Positions 6,228-12,328 of a stretch of 17,019 nt of DNA are shown piece by piece. Location of the stretch: contig DFFT01000122.1 of the NCBI GenBank assembly GCA_002372325.1, positions 3,698-20,716 of the forward strand, given 5' to 3'. The notes below the pieces were generated by a model. The model was not told the origin of the DNA. It did no database searches and saw nothing but the letters and a program-made list of their open reading frames with translations. The stretch's first letter is position 1, and every line of letters begins with the position of its first letter. This DNA comes from Succinivibrionaceae bacterium UBA3769 (lineage in GTDB: Bacteria > Pseudomonadota > Gammaproteobacteria > Enterobacterales > Succinivibrionaceae). A program made the position numbers and the translations under genes.

Positions 6228-7148
6228 ATGCGCAAATACAAGAATATTCTGGTGGTTGTGGAACCGGAACGGGAGGATCAGCCCGCTCTGGATCGGGCTC
6301 TGGAAATCGCCCGATTCTCCCCGGATACCCGGATCACCGCCTTTCTGGCTGTCTATGACTTTTCATACGATATTACCACCCTGCTGAATATCGATGAACA
6401 GACGGAAATGCGCCGGGGCATTCTGGAGATCAGCGAAAAGTGGCTGGAAAACGAGCTTATCTCAAAGCATAGCGAAAACGCCGCCATAAGCGGCAAGGTA
6501 GTCTGGTACCGCAGTCTGCCGGAGGCTATCACGAAGGAAATCAAAAAAGGCAGCTACGATCTCGTGATCAAGAGCGCCGACAGCCACGGACTTATGGACG
6601 GCGTGATCTTTACCCCCGCTGACTGGCAGCTTTTGCGTTCAGCGGAAATTCCGGCGCTTATCGCCAAGAACCATCCCTGGCCGGAGGGATCCAGCATTCT
6701 GGTGGCCCTGAACCTTGCGGACAGCGCCGACAGCGATACCCGCTTCATGAACCTCCGCCTCCTTCGGAATGCTCAGGAACTGGCCCGCCTTATTCACGGC
6801 GAAATCCATCTTCTCAATGCCGCCCCGCCGCTGATGCCGGTGGCCATAGTGGAAATACCGGGCTTTACTCCGGATATCTATTCAGAAGCGGTGATGAAGC
6901 ATAACCGGGAGCAGATTCGGGCCTTCGGCGCCCGGCATCGCATTCCGCCGGAAAACTGCCATGTCATCGAAGGGCAGCCGGATGACGTCATTCCCAAAAT
7001 GGCCGCGGATCTGCATACCTGCGCCGTGCTTATCGGACACACCGGCCGTTCCGGTCTTGCCGCCGCTCTCATCGGTAATATCTGCGAGGAAATAGTGGAT
7101 GCGGTAAACTGCGATCTTATGGTGCTTAAAAAAATCCCGCGCAAATGA
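6228..7148 (+). CDS. uspE: Tandem universal stress protein UspE
   Basis: A cytosolic stress protein with two fused Usp domains (about 1-150 and 155-303). It is 306 residues, against 316 in E. coli, and lacks that protein's acidic C-terminal tail. Shared stretches include VVEPEREDQPAL (10-21), VYDFSYDITTLL (42-53) and VIFTPADWQLLR (126-137). The second domain has GHTGRSGLAAALIGN (270-284). This fits the G-2X-G-9X-G phosphate-loop pattern, with N in place of the usual final S/T, as also in E. coli UspE. In E. coli UspE contributes to stress resistance, motility and adhesion. GGAGG lies 7 nt before the ATG. Its position after fnr matches the conserved fnr-uspE neighbourhood, though the 235-bp gap suggests separate transcription. 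Confidence 0.93.
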   Translation: MRKYKNILVVVEPEREDQPALDRALEIARFSPDTRITAFLAVYDFSYDITTLLNIDEQTEMRRGILEISEKWLENELISKHSENAAISGKVVWYRSLPEAITKEIKKGSYDLVIKSADSHGLMDGVIFTPADWQLLRSAEIPALIAKNHPWPEGSSILVALNLADSADSDTRFMNLRLLRNAQELARLIHGEIHLLNAAPPLMPVAIVEIPGFTPDIYSEAVMKHNREQIRAFGARHRIPPENCHVIEGQPDDVIPKMAADLHTCAVLIGHTGRSGLAAALIGNICEEIVDAVNCDLMVLKKIPRK

Positions 7149-7172
7149 TTTGAAAGCTTCCGAAAGTCTGAT

Positions 7173-7201
7173 GCCTCAGTGCTCTTTCAGAGCCCTGAGG
7201 C
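7173..7201. terminator. Strong hairpin between convergent uspE and ttcA
   Basis: GCCTCAG-t-GCTCT (7173-7185) pairs with AGAGC-c-CTGAGGC (7189-7201) around a TTC loop: 12 pairs with one internal mismatch. It lies 24 bp after uspE and 7 bp after ttcA, so it can serve both transcripts. Neither side has a T-run, so it may act with Rho or as a 3' stabiliser more than as a classical terminator. Confidence 0.6.
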
Positions 7202-7208
7202 GGCCGGC

Positions 7209-8060
7209 TTAATCTCCGTCCGTCCCGCAGGGCTCCTCGGAAGGCTCCCCGCCGATCCGGCCGGAATCGTCCCGGATCTCGTTCCGGTCAAAATCGTAGA
7301 GACGGCGATCCAGCATGTGACTCGGGCAAATCCTTTGCATGGCCCGCAGCATATTCATGCTTCTTCCGGGGAATTTTTTATCCCAGTCATTAATCATCTC
7401 CCGGATCTCTCCCCGCATTTTGTTTTCCCCGAGAGAGCACATGTTTTTCGGAAAAAGGGGATAGCCCCGCCCCTCGGAAAGCCGGACAATGTCCCGCTCC
7501 CGGCAGTATACCAGAGGCCTTATCACTATGTGCCGGCCGTCATCGGTATGGAGCTTCGCCGGCATGCTCTTTACCGAGCCCGCATAAAACAGATTGAGAA
7601 AGAAGGTGCCCAGAACATCATCCCCGTGATGCCCGAGAGCGATTTTGGTGGCACCGATTTCCCCGGCCGCCCGGTAAATAATGCCCCGTCTCAGCCGGGA
7701 GCAGAAGGAACAGATATTGCGGCCATCGGGGATTTTGTCCCGGATAAGACTGTACACATCCTCAGTGATAATATGATATTCGAGCCCGGTTTTGCGGAGA
7801 TAGTCCTCCATCACCCCCTCCGGATACCCGGGAAGACGGGCGTTAAGATGCGCCGGAATCAGCTCAAAATCCACGGGAGCGCTTTTCTGAAGACTGGTCA
7901 GGATCTCCAGAAGAGCATAGCTGTCCTTGCCCCCGGACATGCAGACCATGACCCGATCTCCGGCGGAGATCATATTGAAATCCTTAATGGCCATGCCGGT
8001 AAGGTGCCGGAGCCTTTTCAGGGTCTTGTTGGTATTGTAGAGATATTTTCTTTCGTCCAT
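7209..8060 (-). CDS. ttcA: tRNA 2-thiocytidine(32) synthetase TtcA
   Basis: ATP-dependent, Fe-S cluster-containing enzyme that thiolates cytidine 32 in certain tRNAs. The 283-residue protein has the PP-loop SGGKDS (42-47), the cysteine pair C117-S-F-C120 and C208 at the position of the third cluster ligand of E. coli TtcA. CSFCSRLRRGIIYRAA and ATKIALGHHGDD follow the family closely, with G146 where E. coli has Arg. E. coli has PCNLC at the third site and this protein has PKNMC, keeping only the ligand cysteine. It lacks about 30 residues of the variable E. coli C-terminus. No Shine-Dalgarno sequence is visible before the ATG, and there is no alternative ATG/GTG/TTG start in frame. Translation may therefore depend on an overlapping upstream ORF (8018-8161). 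Confidence 0.94.
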   Translation of the reverse strand: MDERKYLYNTNKTLKRLRHLTGMAIKDFNMISAGDRVMVCMSGGKDSYALLEILTSLQKSAPVDFELIPAHLNARLPGYPEGVMEDYLRKTGLEYHIITEDVYSLIRDKIPDGRNICSFCSRLRRGIIYRAAGEIGATKIALGHHGDDVLGTFFLNLFYAGSVKSMPAKLHTDDGRHIVIRPLVYCRERDIVRLSEGRGYPLFPKNMCSLGENKMRGEIREMINDWDKKFPGRSMNMLRAMQRICPSHMLDRRLYDFDRNEIRDDSGRIGGEPSEEPCGTDGD

Positions 8061-8161
8061 GCAGTTATTTGCTGATATTTCGTCAATGCTGCCATCTCAC
8101 TATGCTGCTCTTTCATCCCTGCCCCGGCCCCTCTTCCCCGGCCGCCGGCTCCTGCAATCAT
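8018..8161 (-). CDS. Possible 47-codon leader ORF overlapping the ttcA start
   Basis: On the minus strand an ATG at 8161 is preceded by GGAGG (8174-8170) at an ideal 8-nt spacing. It opens a 47-codon frame that ends in TGA at 8020-8018, overlapping the first 43 bases of ttcA in another frame. The product starts MIAGAGGRGRGAGAGMKEQ, Gly/Arg-rich and like nothing I recognise. ttcA itself has no visible ribosome binding site, so this frame could deliver ribosomes to it. GC-rich sequence can produce such a signal by chance, so support is limited to the strong SD and the position. Confidence 0.3.
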   Translation of the reverse strand: MIAGAGGRGRGAGAGMKEQHSEMAALTKYQQITAWTKENISTIPTRP

Positions 8162-8195
8162 GCCTTGCGCCTCCCGATGAGGGTTTTCTTACGAA

Positions 8196-8612
8196 CTACA
8201 GCCATTTCTGAAACGGGGCAAGATCCGCGCCGTCTGCCACATACCACTTCCGGCGGGAGGAATCCCAGCGGGCGCCCAGCCCCTTGGCCATATCCTTTTC
8301 GGCATAGGGGACATTAAGGTACACCCGGCTCAGGTTGTCGTCCTGACCAGGACGGCCGTAGGGAGAAGCCCCTGCCGGACGGTTTCCGCCGCTGTTCCCG
8401 GAGGGAGCATTGCCTGATGCGGCATTGCCATAAGCGGGAGGCGGAACAAAAGCCGCCCCGGTAACACAGTCTCCCGGAAGCATCTCCGGATCCGGGGAGA
8501 CGCATTCCCTGGTGTATCTCAGGGCTTCCTCATCGGAAAACGGAATATATTCCCGACAGTAATCCGGAACCTCCCTCGGGACGTCATTTTCGTAATCAAG
8601 ATAATCAGTCAT
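8196..8612 (-). CDS. Small DUF5710-domain protein
   Basis: A 138-residue soluble protein. Residues 97-138 form a DUF5710 module, recognised by YLNVPYAEKDMAKGLGARWD followed by RKWYV and a final PFQKWL. This small domain is common as a C-terminal add-on in plasmid primases and uncharacterised proteins; its function is unknown. Residues 1-55 are acidic with several Tyr and Cys. Residues 56-92 are a Gly/Asn/Pro/Ser-rich linker (GNAASGNAPSGNSGGN). A weak GGATGA lies about 8 nt upstream of the ATG. The gene sits after the pheST terminator and before ttcA on the same strand, so it may be cotranscribed with ttcA. It occupies the place downstream of pheT where E. coli has ihfA. Confidence 0.75.
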   Translation of the reverse strand: MTDYLDYENDVPREVPDYCREYIPFSDEEALRYTRECVSPDPEMLPGDCVTGAAFVPPPAYGNAASGNAPSGNSGGNRPAGASPYGRPGQDDNLSRVYLNVPYAEKDMAKGLGARWDSSRRKWYVADGADLAPFQKWL

Positions 8613-8627
8613 TTTTCATCATCCGGT

Positions 8628-8659
8628 AAATAACAAAGGAGAGACCCGATCTCCCCTTT
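8628..8659 (-). terminator. Intrinsic terminator of pheST
   Basis: On the minus strand AAAGGGGAGA (8659-8650) pairs with TCTCTCCTTT (8644-8635) around a short loop, with one G-U pair, followed by GTTATTT. The G-U pair would be an A-C mismatch on the plus strand, so the structure favours the minus strand. It ends transcription 72 bp after the pheT stop. Confidence 0.75.
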
Positions 8660-8730
8660 TATCTGTTCTGCGCAACTGGAAGATAAGGAGGGCATCCGGC
8701 GCCGAATTTCCTCCTTTCTCCCGTCCGGAA

Positions 8731-11118
8731 CTATTCCCTGAGCTCGGCTCCGAATGCTTCCCGGAGACTTCCGACAATGCGGTCGCTGATCTCCTGAATC
8801 GCGGCATCCTCCAGAGTTCTGTCCTGAGCCTGGAGCACTACGCTGAAGGCCAGACTCTTCTTCCCGGCAGCAATGTTCTCGCCCTCGTAGATATCAAAAA
8901 TACTGATATCCTGCAAAAGATCCCCGGCGTTTTTCTTCACGGTGTTCAGGATCTTCACCGCCGGCACCCCGCTGTCAATGACAATGGCAAAATCGCGGCG
9001 GATGGAGGGGAACTTCGAGAAATCCGCATAGGAGGTAACGCTTCTGGTGGTCAGGGCGCGCATTTTAAGCTGGAACAGGAACACCTTCTTCTTAAGTCCC
9101 AGGGCCTTCTGAACCAGAGGATGAATGAGGCCGATATCTCCCACGTACTCGCCGTTTCTCAGGATGCGGGCGGACACTCCCGGATGGAGAGCCGGATGGG
9201 AGCCGCGGGCAAAGTCAAATTCCGCATTGCCGGCAGTGATTTCCAAAAGTCTTTCCACATCGCCCTTGATATCGTAAAAATCACAGGCCCGGGGCTTTTC
9301 ATACCAGCTTTCCGGAGCAATATTTCCGGTAATGAGACCGCCGATCATTTCCTCCTGGCGGATGCCGTTTTCAGAAGCGGCATCTGAAATAAAGGTCAGT
9401 CCGGTTTCAAAGATCCGGAGGTCGGAAATCTGCCGGTTCATATTGTAAAGAGCGGTATTGACGAGACCGGCCCAAAGGGTGGTTCTCATGGCATTCATCT
9501 CCGAGGTGATGGGATGCGGGAGAATAATGGGGGTCTCCTCGGGATTGAGCGCCTTAAGGGATTTGTCATCCACGAAGCTGTAGGTGACCACCTCATGATA
9601 GCCCAGATCCGCTGCGAGAGACTTGATATCCCAAGCGGAAACATTGGCCTCCCGCCGGGGAATCATGCGGAGCGGAGCCACGGGATCCGTGTTGGGAATC
9701 CGGTCATAGCCGTACATGCGGGCCACCTCTTCGCAGATGTCCACCGGAATGGCAATGTCATAACGCCAGCTGGGGCTTACGGCGGTGATCCTGTCGCCAT
9801 TAACCTCAGGCTGCATGCCAAGACGGCTGAGGTAATCAGTAACGGCGCTTCTCTCCACGTCAACCCCCAGCACCTCCTTGATAAGGCTGAAGGGCATTTC
9901 GATTTTCTTAAGCTCCGGGAGATCCCCCGCGGACACGGCCTCGCATACCGGCCCGGCCTCGCCTCCGGCAATGTCCAGAATAAATCTGGTGGCTCTTTCC
10001 ATGGCCTCTGCCTGAATCCGGAAGTCCACGCCTCTCTCAAAACGATGGGCGGCTTCCGTGTCGAGACCGTAGCTTCTGGCCCGGTTCTTGATGGCCCGGG
10101 GACTGAAAAACGCGGATTCCAGCAGAATATTCACGGTGCCGGCCTTAACTCCGGTGCGCTCGCCCCCGAAAATCCCCGCCAGAGCGACCGCGCCGGCAGC
10201 ATCGGCAATCACCAGAGTATCGGGAGTCAGGGAGGCCTCCTGACCGCTCAGGAGCACCATCTTTTCATCAGGGAGAGCCTTTCTGACGGTGATCTCATCC
10301 TTGAGGGCATCCAGATCAAAGGCGTGCATGGGCTGTCCCAGCTCCAGCATGACGTAATTGGTCACATCCACCACGGGATCCAGACTGCGCATCCCCAGTC
10401 TTCTCAGTCTCTCCTGCATCCAGAGAGGACTCTTCCGGGAAAGATCCACGTTCCGGATTACCCGGGTAAGATAACGGGGACAGCCGGCCGTATCTGTTAC
10501 CTTTACCGGGAAGGTATCAGGGATGGCGGCGGGAACCGCGGGAATATCCGGATACTTCACATCGGCTCCGGTGAGCACGCCGAATTCCCGGGCAATGCCG
10601 CGGATGCTGAGACAGTCGGCGCGGTTAGCGGTGAGATCCACGGTAATGGCCGTATCATTAAGTCCGAGATAGTCGTGAATGTCGGTTCCCACGGGAGCAT
10701 CGGCCGGAAATTCGATAATGCCGTTGCTCTCTTCGCTGAGTCCCAGCTCTTTGGCAGAGCAGAGCATGCCGTTAGACGGGACACCTCTGAGCTTAGCCGG
10801 TTTGATCCGGAAATTTCCCGGCAGCACGGCCCCTACCTTGGCACAGGCCACCTTGAGTCCCTGACGGCAGTTCGGAGCGCCGCAGACGATGTCCAGCACC
10901 TCGTTTTCGCCTGTCCGGACGGTGGTTACATGAAGATGATCGGAATCCGGATGGTCAGCGCAGGTCAAAACCTCCCCCACTACCACTCCGGTGAATTCGC
11001 CGGCCACAGGATCCTGGGAATCCACTTCGAGACCGGCCATGGTAATAATATCGGAAACCTCTTCCGCAGAAAGGCTGTTTGGTACCAGCTCATCCAGCCA
11101 CTGTTTATTGAAAATCAT
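8731..11118 (-). CDS. pheT: Phenylalanine-tRNA ligase beta subunit
   Basis: Beta subunit of the cytosolic alpha2-beta2 phenylalanyl-tRNA synthetase, needed for tRNA binding and editing of mischarged Tyr-tRNA(Phe). At 795 residues it has the same length as E. coli PheT and close identity, for example ITMAGLEVD and LDIVCGAPNCRQGLKVA. Domains in order are an EMAP-like tRNA-binding domain (about 40-150) and the B3/B4 editing domain (about 210-385, with YGLDTEAAHRFERGVD). These are followed by B5 (about 400-470, ending CEEVARMYGYDRIP), a catalytic-like core, and the C-terminal anticodon-binding FDX-ACB domain (about 700-795, opening FSKFPSIRRDFAIVID). AAGGAG lies about 10 nt before the ATG. It follows pheS by 59 bp in one operon. 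No ihfA follows. Confidence 0.97.
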   Translation of the reverse strand: MIFNKQWLDELVPNSLSAEEVSDIITMAGLEVDSQDPVAGEFTGVVVGEVLTCADHPDSDHLHVTTVRTGENEVLDIVCGAPNCRQGLKVACAKVGAVLPGNFRIKPAKLRGVPSNGMLCSAKELGLSEESNGIIEFPADAPVGTDIHDYLGLNDTAITVDLTANRADCLSIRGIAREFGVLTGADVKYPDIPAVPAAIPDTFPVKVTDTAGCPRYLTRVIRNVDLSRKSPLWMQERLRRLGMRSLDPVVDVTNYVMLELGQPMHAFDLDALKDEITVRKALPDEKMVLLSGQEASLTPDTLVIADAAGAVALAGIFGGERTGVKAGTVNILLESAFFSPRAIKNRARSYGLDTEAAHRFERGVDFRIQAEAMERATRFILDIAGGEAGPVCEAVSAGDLPELKKIEMPFSLIKEVLGVDVERSAVTDYLSRLGMQPEVNGDRITAVSPSWRYDIAIPVDICEEVARMYGYDRIPNTDPVAPLRMIPRREANVSAWDIKSLAADLGYHEVVTYSFVDDKSLKALNPEETPIILPHPITSEMNAMRTTLWAGLVNTALYNMNRQISDLRIFETGLTFISDAASENGIRQEEMIGGLITGNIAPESWYEKPRACDFYDIKGDVERLLEITAGNAEFDFARGSHPALHPGVSARILRNGEYVGDIGLIHPLVQKALGLKKKVFLFQLKMRALTTRSVTSYADFSKFPSIRRDFAIVIDSGVPAVKILNTVKKNAGDLLQDISIFDIYEGENIAAGKKSLAFSVVLQAQDRTLEDAAIQEISDRIVGSLREAFGAELRE

Positions 11119-11177
11119 TTAAAGCGCGCTCCTTCTTGCTCCGCTGTTCTGTCTTGCTGTTATTTGCCTGGTCGTTC

Positions 11178-12164
11178 TTATTTCCCGAACTGCTTCAGGA
11201 ATCTCATGTCATTCTCGAAAAACGCCCGGAGGTCATTCACTCCGTAGCGGAGCATGGCCAGACGCTCCACGCCGAGACCGAAGGCAAAGCCGTGATACCT
11301 TTCCGGATCCAGTCCCACATTGCTGTACAGCCGGGGATTAACCATGCCGCAGCCCAGCACCTCCAGCCATTTGCCGTTCTTTCTTCTGACGTCTACCTCG
11401 GCAGAGGGCTCTGTAAACGGGAAAAACGAAGGACGGAACCTGACCTCCAGCTCTTCCTCGAAAAAGTTTATGAGGAAGCTGTGCAAAACGCCCTTAAGCT
11501 CGGCAAAGGTGCTGTGATCATCCACCAGAAGCCCCTCTACCTGATGGAACATGGGGGTATGGGTCATATCGTAGTCCGGACGGTAAACGCGGCCGGGCAC
11601 AATGATCCGGATGGGAGGCGCCTTTTTCTCCATGGTGCGGATCTGCACGCCGGAGGTCTGAGTGCGCAGCAAAAGATTGTCATTGAAATAGAAGGTATCA
11701 TGCTCGGAACGGGCCGGATGATCGGGCTCAATGCACAGGGCATCGAAGTTATGGAAGCAGTCCTCGATTTCCGGGCCGGATTCGGTGGTAAAGCCCAGAG
11801 ACTCGAATATCTCCTCGATCCTTCTGATGGTGCGGGTTACCGGATGCAGGGTTCCGGCGGCGCTTCTGCGGCCGGGCAGAGTGATGTCCACAGTCTCCGA
11901 AGCCAGCTTGCGGTTCAGGATTTCCACTTCCATCTCCGCCTTTCTGGCATTAAGAGCTTCCGTTACCTGATTCTTGGCGGCGTTGATAACCGCTCCCATT
12001 TTGGGACGTTCCTCGGGAGAAAGCTTGCCGAGCCCCTTCATCTGTTCCGTAAAAAGGCCCTTTTTTCCCAGATAATCGACTCTTACAGCCTCCAGGGCAG
12101 CTTCATCTCCAGCCTCGGCAATCCGGGCCTGAGCCTGACTCACAAGCTCATTCAAATCACTCAT
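11178..12164 (-). CDS. pheS: Phenylalanine-tRNA ligase alpha subunit
   Basis: Catalytic subunit that activates phenylalanine with ATP and charges tRNA(Phe). It has 328 residues (E. coli 327): an N-terminal coiled-coil arm (about 1-85) that contacts tRNA, then the class II synthetase core. Motif 1 begins at GTLHPVTRTIRRIEEIF (104-120), motif 2 is GRVYRPDYDMTHTPMFHQVE (191-210), and motif 3 is GFAFGLGVERLAMLRYG (292-308). The alanine of GFAFG that shapes the Phe pocket in E. coli is kept. AGAGGA lies 4 nt before the ATG. Unlike E. coli there is no phenylalanine-rich pheM leader; instead a promoter-terminator overlap, a small hairpin hiding a GGAGGA, and a 6-codon ORF precede the gene. Confidence 0.97.
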   Translation of the reverse strand: MSDLNELVSQAQARIAEAGDEAALEAVRVDYLGKKGLFTEQMKGLGKLSPEERPKMGAVINAAKNQVTEALNARKAEMEVEILNRKLASETVDITLPGRRSAAGTLHPVTRTIRRIEEIFESLGFTTESGPEIEDCFHNFDALCIEPDHPARSEHDTFYFNDNLLLRTQTSGVQIRTMEKKAPPIRIIVPGRVYRPDYDMTHTPMFHQVEGLLVDDHSTFAELKGVLHSFLINFFEEELEVRFRPSFFPFTEPSAEVDVRRKNGKWLEVLGCGMVNPRLYSNVGLDPERYHGFAFGLGVERLAMLRYGVNDLRAFFENDMRFLKQFGK

Positions 12165-12181
12165 AACTTCCTCTTAAACAT
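12161..12181 (-). CDS. Possible 6-codon ORF overlapping the pheS start
   Basis: ATG at 12181 opens Met-Phe-Lys-Arg-Lys-Leu and stops at TGA 12163-12161, sharing ATGA with the pheS start codon. Its only phenylalanine codon is the second one, so it does not look like the Phe-rich pheM attenuator peptide. GGAGGA upstream lies 14 nt away and inside a hairpin. Chance occurrence is quite possible. Confidence 0.2.
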   Translation of the reverse strand: MFKRKL

Positions 12182-12185
12182 CTGC

Positions 12186-12202
12186 CGGAGGAAATTCCTC
12201 CG
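12186..12202 (-). promoter_or_regulatory. Leader hairpin sequestering a GGAGGA upstream of pheS
   Basis: CGGAGGA and TCCTCCG are perfect complements around an ATT loop (7 bp). The 5' arm contains a full Shine-Dalgarno-like GGAGGA. It lies 22 bp upstream of the pheS ATG, between the terminator and the start codon. It could control translation or simply insulate the 5' end. Confidence 0.5.
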
Positions 12203-12206
12203 CAAT

Positions 12207-12230
12207 AAAAAAACCGGCAAAACTGCCGGT
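12207..12230 (-). terminator. Intrinsic terminator between the GGDEF-EAL gene and pheS
   Basis: ACCGGCA (12230-12224) pairs with TGCCGGT (12219-12213) around GTTT, followed directly by a six-T run (12212-12207). It lies about 100 bp after the stop of the GGDEF-EAL gene and 43 bp upstream of pheS. It can be the terminator of the former or an attenuator of the latter; the overlapping pheS promoter favours the former. Confidence 0.88.
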
Positions 12231-12231
12231 G

Positions 12232-12260
12232 ATTATACTTATCTTTATCTTTAATGACAA
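12232..12260 (-). promoter_or_regulatory. Near-consensus promoter of pheST
   Basis: On the minus strand TTGTCA (12260-12255), a 17-bp spacer and a perfect TATAAT (12237-12232). The predicted start is near 12225, within the 5' arm of the terminator stem at 12230-12224. Transcripts from here would thus lack most of that arm. Confidence 0.8.
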
Positions 12261-12328
12261 TTGAGAGCCGGAACAAAAACCCCGCCTCTGCCGGCCTCCC
12301 GGTTATCTCCCGGCGCCTTCCGACCATC

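Noticed and set aside
8072..8089. FNR-box-like sequence CTGATATTTCGTCAA upstream of ttcA
   Set aside because: The half-sites are imperfect and separated by 5 bp in place of the 4 bp required, so it does not fit the FNR consensus.
8619..8807. 62-codon minus-strand open frame at the end of pheT
   Set aside because: It overlaps the pheT 3' end in another frame, runs through the pheST terminator region and has no recognisable features.
9514..11247. 577-codon plus-strand open frame opposite pheT
   Set aside because: Antisense shadow of pheT, which is conserved over its full length.
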